From an uncultured Candidatus Saccharibacteria bacterium (GTDB lineage: Bacteria; Patescibacteriota; Saccharimonadia; Saccharimonadales; Saccharimonadaceae): 64,000 nt of DNA. The position numbers were made by a program, and so were the translations under genes. Of the stretch, positions 8,565 through 17,905 are shown one piece after another. The stretch is taken from contig CALHWD010000005.1 of assembly GCA_938036825.1 (NCBI GenBank), positions 124,001 to 188,000 on the forward strand, read 5' to 3'. How positions within the stretch are numbered: position 1 is the stretch's first letter; the number at the start of each line of letters is the position of its first letter. The notes beneath the pieces were generated by a model that did not search any database, was not told the DNA's origin, and saw only the letters and a program-made list of their open reading frames with translations.

Positions 8565-9246
8565 TCAAGCAAGCTGATCAATCAACCAGTCAGTATGGCT
8601 CTCGTGAATGAATTCACCTTTTGCAATGCGGAGCCGCGCCAATGGGAGATTGTGCAGCACCCGACCAAGATACACTGGCCTCATATACGTCACAAAAACA
8701 AGATGAGTGATGAAATGTACCATGCGTAATCCATAGTTAGTTTGCGGCTCAACCGTGTCGATCACAAGTGCATGCTGGTACCCGTGCTCACGCGCCTGCT
8801 GTTGCATATAGCGCTGCATCTGACGCGCCGTTGCCGCCTTGATCGTCTTGTTGCCCACAACGATACGCACATCCCTCATGGCACTGCACCAGTGTATCGA
8901 GCAGCAGCCGACGCAGCAGCACCTGCCGCATATGGATACGTGCTGCTTTATTACGCATTCGCGTCTCTTTTTTGTCACGCTCCATTACAACATACGTGAT
9001 AGAGTGATCATCCCGAGCTGGTAGGCTTTTCGTAATATACTGCTCAATATGTTCTTTGACGTACCAATCGACAAGAAATGACTGAGGTTTGTATCGTCGC
9101 AAAACATGGCCGTTTACTCGCCGGATCAGATTCTTCATTCGTTTGAGTGCTTTCTCGTCGTCAATCATCAGCGCTGCCATGACGAAGTACGGCTTATGGC
9201 AACCCAAGTCCAACGTACCAGATTCGTGGATATAGATTGTTTTCAT
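8565..9246 (-). pseudogene. DUF3800 protein broken by a one-base frameshift
   Basis: Two minus-strand frames together make one DUF3800 protein. The first (from ATG 9246) begins MKTIYIHESGTLDLG and runs through RRLLLDTLVQCHE; the second carries DVRIVVGNKT to the end at 8565. Removing one G from the GGG at 8873-8875 joins them as CHEDVRIVVGN. DUF3800 proteins have an RNase H-like core whose first acid lies in a DESG motif; here it is HESG, and the late LADxI-type acid is also His (MVHFI). Degraded active-site residues plus the frameshift point to a decaying gene, though a sequencing error or frameshifted expression remains possible. Confidence 0.75.
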
Positions 9247-9380
9247 CTCGTATAGTCCCTGTCGGTGTTATTCTTTTGTATAATAATACACATCTGCCGC
9301 GTGAGCAAATATCTCACGTATATACCATTTGATATTCTATGCGGTATTGAGACGGGCTACTAGACGGTGTATACAAATCT

Positions 9381-9411
9381 CAAACCCCACACGATTTCTG
9401 TGTGAGGTTTG
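9381..9411 (-). terminator. Hairpin terminator of GH16 surface gene
   Basis: CAAACC-CACAC (9381-9392) pairs with GTGTG-GGTTTG (9400-9411) with one mismatch. It lies 24 bp beyond the stop of the 9435-12128 gene. The following T-run is weak. Confidence 0.6.
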
Positions 9412-9434
9412 CTGTTGCTCGTATGCGTTTGCTA

Positions 9435-12128
9435 TTACTTACGGCGGAGTAGTCGCTTTCGCATCAACCACATTCCAACACTACCCAGGGTGGCTGCACC
9501 AAGAACAACGAGGAGGATGCTCTGGCCAGTGTCGGCAAGGAGTGACGTGTGCTGGCCACGCGGTTTGTTGGCCTGATTGGCTGTAGGTGACGACTCTGCT
9601 TCGTACACCGCAATTGGGTCGCTAATAGTGCCGTTGGCAGCGCCATCTTCGTCACCAAAGCCACCGTCGGTTACATCATAGGTTATCGTCGTGTATTTAC
9701 CGTCTGCTGTTGTACCAAAGTTCATCCGGTTAGTGATATCCTCGGTAATAGTACCATTAACAACCTTCGCAACAGTCACACGGCTCGTGTCGTCATAGCG
9801 GCGGCTCAGTGTGAGCGCAACGTGCGTGGTATACCCGACCTTGGGCGGCTGGTGGTCGCAGGTGATGGTGAAGCTAGCGACGTCATGCAGCGTGCGGCCG
9901 CGATAATGGCTCGGAGCAGCTGCCGCCTTTGCGGTGGCGATGTGATAACACTGATCCCCAGCAGTTGATACCGTCACAGTACCGCCATGCGGCTGGGCAA
10001 CTGCAGCAGCGTTTGTTGGCTTTTTGGGTGTCGGTGTAGTGACAATTGCGGCTAGGCGCGCCTGGAGAGCGGCTTTTTTGGCAGGGTCTCGCACAGCATC
10101 GACCAGTGCTTTGGCAGCGTCGATTGCAGCACTAGTCTTGCTCTGCTCAGCTTGAGCTACGGCAGCATCAGCAGCAGCGATCCGCTGCTCATCTGGGTTT
10201 GTGTGGTCAACTGTATAGATTGCACCGCCATACGCTACTGCAGCGACTAGTGTACCATCCGCTGAGCTCACAACCGACGCCCAGTTTGGTGTGCCAGCAG
10301 ACGTTTGTGCCACCCAGCTAGCACCACCATCGCTGGAGGTAAAGATGTAGCCACCACCACCTGCGGTTGCGGTTAGTTTACTTCCATCATTAGAGATGGT
10401 AGCAGATGTCCAGTTGTGCCGACCATCGGCAGCTCGCTCCGTCCAGGTGACACCACCGTCGGTTGAGACGAAGAGATTACCGCCCGCCGTTGTGGCAACA
10501 AGCTTAGTGCCGTCGGCGGAGCTCGCGATGGATGTCCAAGCGCGTGTGCCCGCCGCTGGACGCTCCGTCCAAGTGACACCCGCATTGGTTGAGGTGTAGA
10601 CCGCACCATTCTCGACAAGAGCAACGAGTTTATTCCCATCAGCCGAGCTGGCGACTGCCTGCCATTTGCGACTACCCGAGCTTGGCTGCATTGTCCAGGT
10701 AGTACCCGAGTCAGAAGATGTGTAGATTGTTTTGTCTTTTGCGACGGCGACAAGCTTAGTACCGTCAGCCGAGCTGGCGATGGATGTCCAGTTTGGCGCA
10801 CCTTCGACTGCATGTTTCGTCCATGTTACGCCACCATCGCTTGAGGTAACGATGTAGCCACCCCAGTCATACAACGCAGCGAGTCTGGTGCCGTCAGCTG
10901 AGCTAGCGACACTTATCCAATTGCGCGCCTCAGAGCCCTGCTGTTCTGTCCAGGTAGCACCAGCATCGTGCGAGGTATACACCTTGCTCCCCTTGGCGAC
11001 GGCGACCATCGTCTTGCCATCGGCCGAACTAGCGATCGATGTCCAATTCTTTGCATCAGCCGTCGGGCGCTTGGTCCATTTCGCACCTGTTGCTGGGACT
11101 GGTGTCTCGGGCGGCTGCGTGCCCACACCCTTTTGGAAGACGCGCACGTAGTCGATCAGCATCGTCTGCATAGGAAATGAGTCGGATGGGTCGATAGGGC
11201 TGAGGTTCTTGCTTATCTCTACATAGTCATTGAGGATAAATTGCCAGCCACGGTGGAATGCGGCGTTGATATTCTCTTGGCTGGCGATCTTCGTGAGCGG
11301 CTCGGCATCCTTCTTGGGAGTAATGGTGCCATTATTGGTGGGGCTCACATGGTAGCGATATACTTTGATGGGCTGGTCATCTACAAAATATTTGACCGTT
11401 GTGCCATCGTACTCGACCGCCCAGGTGTGCCACTCATAGGCAAACGAGCCAGGCTGCGCACCAGCATAGTGCTCACCACTATGCGAGAATGATCGCGTCC
11501 GCCAGCCGGTCTTCCAGGTGGCGTCGACACCGTGGTGATAGCATGACATATGCGTCGTCGACCACGCGTAGTTAGGCGTGTATGAGTACCACTCGATGAT
11601 ATCGAGCTCACCATAGGGATCATTCGCACCAGGTGTATCGTCACAATTTTGTAGCGTGTTGCCGCTCACCATCCACAGCGATGGCCGTGTCCCACGCTTG
11701 CCGTTCCAATTAAACTTTGCTCGAATCTCCGCTCGAAATGGCTTAGTGCCATCAACTACTTTGTGTCGGTTCTTGACTCGCCCACTGAGGTAGCGTGTCA
11801 TCTTGCCACTTGGGCATGGCTGTTCGCTTGCATTAGCATCGGTGAGTGGCTCACTCAGGCTACTCGCACAGTGGCGCTGAGTTGTGATTTGTAAATGGTC
11901 GTTGCCGACGATTTTGATATTGTTTGCGCTGTAGGCTAGGTGGGTGTTTTGCAAATTATCTTTGTTTTGCTGGAGTATATCCCACGCGTTTGACACCGCC
12001 GCGCCTTTAAATTCATCATTCCACACCATGCCCCATTGATTAGCTGTTGTCTTTCCGTTGGTTAAAATAACCAATGCTAGAATACTGCCCGTCATGAGTA
12101 GCAGCGTGATTATAGCTCGTTTTACCAC
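9435..12128 (-). CDS. GH16 glucanase with Asp-box propeller and LADTG anchor
   Basis: 897-residue surface enzyme. A signal peptide (residues 1-30) is followed by a GH16 laminarinase-type domain (about 31-340) with the catalytic motif GELDIIEW: Glu174 nucleophile, Asp176, Glu179 acid/base. GH16 enzymes cut beta-1,3 or beta-1,3/1,4 glucans and similar polymers. Residues about 355-650 form seven repeats of about 42 residues, six with an Asp-box (S-D-G-G-x-T-W type), fitting a seven-bladed propeller. A short coil, a domain like choice-of-anchor U (YDVTDGGFGDEDGAANG), then LADTG, a hydrophobic helix and RKRLLRRK follow, so sortase should attach it to the wall. Start is GTG at 12128, behind GGGGAGAAACGG. 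Confidence 0.9.
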   Translation of the reverse strand: MVKRAIITLLLMTGSILALVILTNGKTTANQWGMVWNDEFKGAAVSNAWDILQQNKDNLQNTHLAYSANNIKIVGNDHLQITTQRHCASSLSEPLTDANASEQPCPSGKMTRYLSGRVKNRHKVVDGTKPFRAEIRAKFNWNGKRGTRPSLWMVSGNTLQNCDDTPGANDPYGELDIIEWYSYTPNYAWSTTHMSCYHHGVDATWKTGWRTRSFSHSGEHYAGAQPGSFAYEWHTWAVEYDGTTVKYFVDDQPIKVYRYHVSPTNNGTITPKKDAEPLTKIASQENINAAFHRGWQFILNDYVEISKNLSPIDPSDSFPMQTMLIDYVRVFQKGVGTQPPETPVPATGAKWTKRPTADAKNWTSIASSADGKTMVAVAKGSKVYTSHDAGATWTEQQGSEARNWISVASSADGTRLAALYDWGGYIVTSSDGGVTWTKHAVEGAPNWTSIASSADGTKLVAVAKDKTIYTSSDSGTTWTMQPSSGSRKWQAVASSADGNKLVALVENGAVYTSTNAGVTWTERPAAGTRAWTSIASSADGTKLVATTAGGNLFVSTDGGVTWTERAADGRHNWTSATISNDGSKLTATAGGGGYIFTSSDGGASWVAQTSAGTPNWASVVSSADGTLVAAVAYGGAIYTVDHTNPDEQRIAAADAAVAQAEQSKTSAAIDAAKALVDAVRDPAKKAALQARLAAIVTTPTPKKPTNAAAVAQPHGGTVTVSTAGDQCYHIATAKAAAAPSHYRGRTLHDVASFTITCDHQPPKVGYTTHVALTLSRRYDDTSRVTVAKVVNGTITEDITNRMNFGTTADGKYTTITYDVTDGGFGDEDGAANGTISDPIAVYEAESSPTANQANKPRGQHTSLLADTGQSILLVVLGAATLGSVGMWLMRKRLLRRK

Positions 12129-12345
12129 CCGTTTCTCCCCTATTTTATGTATAAAACTCTGGTCATATTATAACGCTTATGCTTTTTAAATCAAGGTTTT
12201 TACATTGTAATGTTCTACTCTTACAGCGCCTCTCCTTCTCTATTTCGTGCAACGGAGGCAAATTAGCCCAAATGGTTGAAAGAATGCTTCGCATACGATT
12301 GGCATCATTGTAGCGTGGCAAAATCCTCAGCTTCAAGCAAGAAAA

Positions 12346-12372
12346 AGAGAAAGGCGGTAATCGCCCTTCTCT
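12346..12372 (-). terminator. Intrinsic terminator of propeller surface gene
   Basis: AGAGAA-GGCG (12346-12356) pairs with CGCC-TTCTCT (12362-12372), then TTTTTC on the minus strand. It lies 25 bp after the stop at 12398. Confidence 0.85.
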
Positions 12373-12397
12373 CTTCGCGTAAGGAAATCCTCAGCGG

Positions 12398-13669
12398 TTA
12401 GCTCTTGCGGCTCTTAACGAACCAGAAGCTTCCAGCGCCAAGACCACTAGCTGCGAGTGCAGCGACAAGCCATACACTGTCACCAGTATCGGCTAGTGTT
12501 GGTTCTTCATGCTTGGCAGGAGCAGCAGTCTCTGTCGCTGGTGTGGCAGCTGGTGCTGGTTCTGCGGCAGGTGCTGGTTCTGGTGCGGGAGCAGGCGTGG
12601 GAGTGGGAGCTGGCGATGGTGTCGGTGCAGGTGGTGTAACTGGCTTATCTTTGGCCGTTGCGGTGCGAATATTCCCACCGTTCAGTGCTGCAGCAAGCTT
12701 ATCCCCAGTGGCAGACATTGCAATAGCCGTCCACGCATTTGGTCCAGTATTCTCACTCTCTGTCCAGGTGGCACCACCATCGTCTGAGGTGTAGATCGAG
12801 CCGTCGGTTACTGTTGCAGCGAGCTTGGTGCCGTCAGCTGAGCTGGCAACGGCTGTCCAGGCGCGGTCTGCAGTATCTTGCTCTTTCCAGGTCGCACCAC
12901 TGTCTGTTGAGGTGTAAACACGACCACCATTCACGGTTGCAACAAGCTTTGCACCATCGGCTGAGCTGGCAATCGCCGACCATTTCTTCGTACCAGAACT
13001 AGTTTGCTCTTTCCAGGTTACACCACTGTCTGTTGAGGTGTAGATCGAGCCGTCGGTTACTGTTGCGGCGAGTTTAGTGCCGTCATCCGAACTTGCGATA
13101 GACGACCAGTTTTTTGCACCTGGGTTGGCTTGTTCCTTCCAGGTTGCACCAGAGTTTTCAGAGGTATACACCTTGCTATTGCGCCCAACGGCAGCAAGCT
13201 TTGCACCATCGGCTGAACTCGTAGCAGATACCCAGTCTCCAGCAGCTCCTGGGAGACCTCTTTGCTTCCAGGTGACACCTGCGTCATCTGAGGTGTACAT
13301 ATAGCCACCCCACTGGTAGAAGGCGGCAAGCTTGGTGCCGTCAGCTGAGCTGGCAACAGCTGTCCACTTCTGTGGACCAGCAAGCCCAGTTACCGTTTGC
13401 TCCTTCCACGTTACACCACTGTCGGCCGAAGTGTAGATACTCCCTGAATTCACTGCTGCGACGAGCTTGGTACCATCATTCGAGCTGGCGAGTGTCGACC
13501 AGTTCTTTGCGCCAGAACCAGTTTGCTCTTTCCAAGCTACGTCTTGGACAGCGTGTGTGGGCTGGCCAAACAATGCTACCACAGCGGCCACTGCCACCAG
13601 GCACCCAGCCTGAGACACGCGAGTCAGTGCTCTCCATTTATTATGTTTTGCTTGCCTGAGTTCCCTCAT
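12398..13669 (-). CDS. Sortase-anchored seven-bladed Asp-box propeller protein
   Basis: 423 residues: a signal peptide (about 1-40), a short closing strand (VAWKEQ), seven repeats of about 42 residues with S-x-D-x-G-x-T-W Asp-boxes, a Pro/Ala-rich wall spacer (about 325-380), then LADTG, a hydrophobic segment and KSRKS. The repeats closely match those in the GH16 protein next door (shared phrases such as ASSADGTKLVA), so one was probably copied from the other. No catalytic acid/Tyr set of sialidases is visible, so adhesion or substrate binding is more likely than sialidase activity. GGAGGGTTATTGC before the ATG at 13669 fixes the start; a 12-codon longer frame is less likely. Confidence 0.88.
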   Translation of the reverse strand: MRELRQAKHNKWRALTRVSQAGCLVAVAAVVALFGQPTHAVQDVAWKEQTGSGAKNWSTLASSNDGTKLVAAVNSGSIYTSADSGVTWKEQTVTGLAGPQKWTAVASSADGTKLAAFYQWGGYMYTSDDAGVTWKQRGLPGAAGDWVSATSSADGAKLAAVGRNSKVYTSENSGATWKEQANPGAKNWSSIASSDDGTKLAATVTDGSIYTSTDSGVTWKEQTSSGTKKWSAIASSADGAKLVATVNGGRVYTSTDSGATWKEQDTADRAWTAVASSADGTKLAATVTDGSIYTSDDGGATWTESENTGPNAWTAIAMSATGDKLAAALNGGNIRTATAKDKPVTPPAPTPSPAPTPTPAPAPEPAPAAEPAPAATPATETAAPAKHEEPTLADTGDSVWLVAALAASGLGAGSFWFVKSRKS

Positions 13670-13858
13670 GCAATAACCCTCCTTTTTTGTTGTGAAACAC
13701 AACACCTTAATATAACGTTCGCATTATAGCATTATTGTGCTTATGGTAACAAGGGGTGATTGAGTAATGATCAGTCATACATCCCGCTACATATCAAAAT
13801 GAGGTGGTATTTATTGATATTATCGATGTTTTGTTGGGTGCAAATTCACCGCATTTAT

Positions 13859-14825
13859 CTACTCTGTGGTGGACACAAAAGTAGCACTCATAGAGCAGCC
13901 TACAAGCACCACCAGCCACATCACAAGCGAGACAACGCCTACTGCTGAGCTAGCCAACAGCGAACTCCCACCAACGACCAGAAGTAGCATAACTTGCGAG
14001 AAACCATTAAACGTCCCATGCAGCACGGCAGCAAGCCACACGCTTCGGGTTCGCTCAACGACAAAACCAAGCACAAGCGACATCACCACACAAAATCCAA
14101 TGAACAACACCGACCCCGGAAGCGCGTTCGCTGTGCCATAATTATACCCTAGGGCAATCAGCGGAATATGCCACAGCCCCCACAGCACGCCAATCGTCAC
14201 ATATTTCTTGCAAAATGGCCGTCCAGCAAATGCCTGCGCAAGGTAACCACGCCACATAATCTCTTCCGCCATCGCAAAGATCGCATTTACCGTTAGCCCA
14301 GCCATCAATGCACCAAAGATACCAAGTGGCAGCATGGCAAGCGGTGTTGGTGGCATATTCATCGCGCTAGTATCAACCGATGTGCCGATGAGCTTCTCAA
14401 GGTTGTGCACCAAGTGTCCATTAGTCGTTGCCAGGTGCCCAAAAGTATCTGGCCATAGCCAGCCAAGAACCGCAACGGAACTAATCATCAATACGGCCCA
14501 GGCCAAGAATAGTCCAGCGACCAATGCATACTTCTTCACGGTGATGTGCTTTAATGATAACAACGCACGGAATGGTATTGGTATGCCAAGCATCAATCGA
14601 CTCAGTAAGAGCGTATACAGTGGTACCGGCATATACAAAACCGCGATGTACGCCAAGCGCAATGCTAGCGCTACCGGCGGCGCGCTACTGCTTGTCGCAG
14701 CTACAACTGCCCAGTAGCCGCCTCCGGCGAGTGCCGTCAAGAGAAAGAGGGTGATGAGTACTTTGTTGCGATGCTCTTTTTTAATGAGAGAGTGAATTAG
14801 ATGTTTTTTCTGTCGTGTTACTCAT
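13859..14825 (-). pseudogene. CPBP (CAAX/Abi) membrane protease, frameshifted near its start
   Basis: The main frame encodes a multi-helix CPBP intramembrane protease with EEIMWRGYL, the helix containing LWHIP and the late HGTFNG, which hold the Glu-Glu-Arg and His residues of the family. This frame has no usual start: the next upstream stop is near 14824 and only a TTG (14740) exists, inside the first membrane segment. The good start, ATG at 14825 behind AGGTG and a TATAAT promoter (complement of about 14868-14873), reads MSNTTEK and then leaves the main frame at an A6 run (complement of 14804-14809). With five A's the two would join as MSNTTEKHLIHSL. The gene may be inactive, phase-variable or misread. 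Confidence 0.75.
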
Positions 14826-15059
14826 ATGTATACACCTAGCCTTTTGTGATTTTGTTCGTATGAGGTGATTATACCACCTTGAAGCTTTTTTCGCTATTTA
14901 CTTATATAGATAATTGTCCACCATAACTAGATTAGCTCATTTGCTTTATTCTTCTACCGTCGTTACAATGGAGCTATTAAGATGAAAAGGTTCCGAACGG
15001 TTAATTGCCTAAGGACCCTTTTTCTATTTAGTGCCGGACAGCTAACTTACTGCCTCAAG

Positions 15060-15527
15060 CTATACAACCGCTACCTCCTCCCCCATCACCTGCACCTGCC
15101 ACTGACGCTCGCGGGTGGCGGCAGTGGCGTCGCCGGGGTGGAGCAGGTTGATGACCTTGATGGCGTAGTCGCTGGCTACCATGGCATGCTCTGGCATGTG
15201 GCCGGTGCCGATGGCCTGGCCCACCACGCGCAGCACCGCCGTGGTGAGTTCATCCGGCGCCTGGCGCGCTAGCTTGTGCACCGCAAAGCCCGCTTGGCGC
15301 ACATCGTGCATGCGGGCCGCTCCAGCCTGCCACTGGCGGTTGACGGCAAAACCGGCGGTAATGGCCGGGTTGTGCGGGTCATTGTAGCCCGCCGTATCCA
15401 TAATGTGCGCTGCCAGCCGCAAGGCATAGCGGCACAGCGCCACCTGGCTAGCGCCCTCGTACAGAGCATCGAGCGCCGCCCGGCCCGCGCTGTCGTCGTT
15501 AATTGTGATTTTTAGCCGTGTTGGCAT
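15060..15527 (-). CDS. Imm5-like putative immunity protein
   Basis: 155 residues, all alpha. The C-terminal half, with repeated AAHI/ARQA helices and VVGQAIGTGHMPEHAMVASDYAIKV, resembles the Imm5-like family of polymorphic-toxin immunity proteins, where a paired His motif of the form H-x-x-x-H sits in that helix. It starts 3 nt after the stop of the 15531-16784 gene (TAG-TTT-ATG) and has no strong ribosome site of its own, so it is probably translated by coupling to that gene. This makes the upstream gene a candidate partner. The family call is from memory of the motif. Confidence 0.6.
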   Translation of the reverse strand: MPTRLKITINDDSAGRAALDALYEGASQVALCRYALRLAAHIMDTAGYNDPHNPAITAGFAVNRQWQAGAARMHDVRQAGFAVHKLARQAPDELTTAVLRVVGQAIGTGHMPEHAMVASDYAIKVINLLHPGDATAATRERQWQVQVMGEEVAVV

Positions 15528-15530
15528 AAA

Positions 15531-16784
15531 CTACCCACGAGGTGACTCAGACAGGCACCGCGTGGCATGACGAAAGCCGATCCGCCTATCGCCCTCTTTG
15601 ATACCTTGGAGCAACAGCGTGACACAACCGTTGTTACCCCATAGAACATATGGAGCATATAGAGACTGCTCTGGTGCTTTGCAGTATGTTCCATAGACCT
15701 GATAGCTCGGCGGCTGCGACTCTCCTTCGATGATCCGACTCAGCTCGGCAGTCAGGGCTTCTGCGATGGTTTGGCTGTCGTAACCATACCGCTTATAGAG
15801 ATTCGGGTCTTTATCTAACGGAGACCGATCCTGCCCTTCTGTAGCTACTGCATCAAGACTTTTCGCATGCATCTGATCGGAGTTTTGCTCAGGCTTACGC
15901 AGCGAAGGAACCGGAATCCCTCCAACTGAGAAAAGGCCAGGAATAGACACGGACAGTTCTACGCCTCTCCTTTTGCTCTCTTCGGATGACTGTTGACCGC
16001 TCCGACCTATGAGCGCAGTCGCCACCTGCGAGAGCGCCTGCTCGACCGACGGCTCAGGCTCTTTTATATCGACCCAATCTAGCTTGTGGATTTTTTGGTA
16101 GCTCATCCCTCGAAATCGAGGCTCTTGCCTACCAGCAATAACACTTGCCGTACAGGGGATGCCATCAGGGCTATAAAAAACCGCTGTACCTTTTGGAACT
16201 GTATTAAATTTTGGCCACGCATCATGGGATAGACTCCTGCGGACATGTAAGCCATATATCATTCGCCCCATATCGTGTGTTGTATCAATTTGCTGCCGCA
16301 ACGGGTTATTCTCGATGCTATCATCTTCTGTCGCTCGCCGAAAGGCTTGCTCCCACAGCTTGCGGCTGAGATTATACGGCGTTACAACAACACGTGGGTC
16401 ATCCTCACGCTCTTTGAGTTTTTCATACCGATGAGCCAGGCGCAAAAGTCCTCTTGCGGCACTCGTGCCAAGCGGCGCGCAGCTTTTTAGCCCCATCTCG
16501 TGATACGGTTGGCCCGTCGCATAGCTAATGATGCGAGACGTCGATCGCAGCGCCTGAAAGAAAGACTCGCCAAATTCACGATATTCTTCCTTGTCGAATA
16601 TCTCACTCTTCGCCTTCTCGACGAACGAGACTTCACCGCGCCGGTCTTGAAGTAACCCCTCTTGGAGCTTCTCTGTCGCCTCGAAAGACACGCCTTCTTT
16701 TGGGACGATAAGTCCTGTATATTCACCTGTTAGTGAGTATGTATACGGTTCCCAGCCATTCGGGATAGATTTCTCTCCGTTCAT
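15531..16784 (-). CDS. Hypothetical protein, 417 aa, coupled to Imm5-like gene
   Basis: I do not recognise the family. 417 residues, soluble, no signal peptide; the N-terminus is helical and charged, the middle holds a strand-rich segment (GTAVFYSPDGIPCTASVIAG) and the last 80 residues are again mixed, with several Cys. AAGGAG 8 nt before the ATG at 16784 fixes the start. The stop is 3 nt before the Imm5-like gene. That arrangement would fit a toxin-immunity pair, but no known toxin motif is visible, so this remains a guess from position. Confidence 0.65.
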   Translation of the reverse strand: MNGEKSIPNGWEPYTYSLTGEYTGLIVPKEGVSFEATEKLQEGLLQDRRGEVSFVEKAKSEIFDKEEYREFGESFFQALRSTSRIISYATGQPYHEMGLKSCAPLGTSAARGLLRLAHRYEKLKEREDDPRVVVTPYNLSRKLWEQAFRRATEDDSIENNPLRQQIDTTHDMGRMIYGLHVRRSLSHDAWPKFNTVPKGTAVFYSPDGIPCTASVIAGRQEPRFRGMSYQKIHKLDWVDIKEPEPSVEQALSQVATALIGRSGQQSSEESKRRGVELSVSIPGLFSVGGIPVPSLRKPEQNSDQMHAKSLDAVATEGQDRSPLDKDPNLYKRYGYDSQTIAEALTAELSRIIEGESQPPSYQVYGTYCKAPEQSLYAPYVLWGNNGCVTLLLQGIKEGDRRIGFRHATRCLSESPRG

Positions 16785-17117
16785 TGGTCGCTCCTTCTGT
16801 GTATAGTTCAATTACCGTTTTGTGTTTATTATATTGTGATATTATCGTTTCGGCAAGGGTGCTCGGATCTTAATCTCGGAGCTGTGGAGTGCCTCTTGCG
16901 ATATATATTTTTGACGCATTGGGTTGCTGTGATGAGTGATGATATTTCAAAAACTTAGGCAGCGAGTTGTTGCCATTTCTTGTACGTCGCATACTGTTAT
17001 ACATCAGCATTCTGAAGGGGATATGGTAGAGGGTAATCAGCACTATAGTTATCATTGTCCAAGACTGTGATAATTTTGCCGTTTTCTACCACAGATCTCT
17101 ATCCTTTTATTATAAAT
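16785..17117. other. Intergenic gap, AT-rich
   Basis: About 330 bp between two minus-strand genes. A 61-codon minus-strand frame (16870-17055) begins with a hydrophobic stretch but has no ribosome site; I do not call it. No clear terminator for the 17118 gene's upstream side is seen. Confidence 0.4.
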
Positions 17118-17885
17118 TTACTGAATCGCTTCTTGAATCGGTTGAAAGACCAGCTTGTTTTGTGAAGAATCAATATACATATACTTTTTCCCTATTCTGC
17201 CTTCAACAATTTCTTTTGCAATAACCACTCCATCATAATCCCGGATAACCGCATATCTATGATTGTCTACGACAAAGGCCCTTGTTGGCCTAATTGTTTC
17301 ACTCATATAATACCCCGCTATATATGCCAACGAAAATACTATCATAGTTACAAAAAAGAGCCCGTTATATGCTTTGACAATCTTAAGCTTCTCAAAGCCA
17401 CTCGGCTCAGAAGACTTACGCTCACTTTCGTCGAACGCTCTAAGGCTTTCCGTTAGCATTTTTTTGAATGGACGACGAAAGCGAAAATGGAATAGTATCC
17501 ATAAAATACCTGCTATAGGCATAGTTAAAGCCACAAGCATCGATCGCATAAGATTTGCCTCTCCAGTGGAGACAAACGACCAAAATGACAGTATGGCAAA
17601 AACTATAACAAATTCAAATACCCTCTCATAAACAAACCTTCCCATTTCAGTCTTGATCTTCTTTGGTATGTCAATAAATAATCCAAGTAGAGGATTCAAA
17701 CACACACCTAATGATATTAACACCATGAAGCTAACAATTAGGCTTGGTATTGTTACACGAGCTGCCTGCCAAGATATACCAAATGACCTCAGATAGCTTA
17801 CCTCGAATATATAGGCTACGAAATATGTTGCTACAGTTAGAAGAAACGTCGTCCCTACTTTCTCGATGATCTCCCTATAATTCAT
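17118..17885 (-). CDS. AT-rich multi-pass membrane protein, unknown
   Basis: 255 residues with about five hydrophobic helices (near 10-28, 44-71, 89-107, 112-134 and 172-193) and a soluble C-terminal domain of about 60 residues (VVDNHRYAVIRDYDGVVIAKEI). I do not recognise the family. Its codon use is plainly more AT-rich (many ATA, TTA, AAA) than the genes on both sides, which suggests recent transfer. It lies directly before glyS on the same strand but with a 20-bp gap and no shared function. Confidence 0.7.
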   Translation of the reverse strand: MNYREIIEKVGTTFLLTVATYFVAYIFEVSYLRSFGISWQAARVTIPSLIVSFMVLISLGVCLNPLLGLFIDIPKKIKTEMGRFVYERVFEFVIVFAILSFWSFVSTGEANLMRSMLVALTMPIAGILWILFHFRFRRPFKKMLTESLRAFDESERKSSEPSGFEKLKIVKAYNGLFFVTMIVFSLAYIAGYYMSETIRPTRAFVVDNHRYAVIRDYDGVVIAKEIVEGRIGKKYMYIDSSQNKLVFQPIQEAIQ

Positions 17886-17905
17886 AGTTTTATATCAAAA
17901 AGCAG

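Noticed and set aside
16870..17055. 61-codon minus-strand frame with hydrophobic start
   Set aside because: No ribosome site or close -10 box, and no family resemblance. It could be a small membrane peptide but evidence is too thin.
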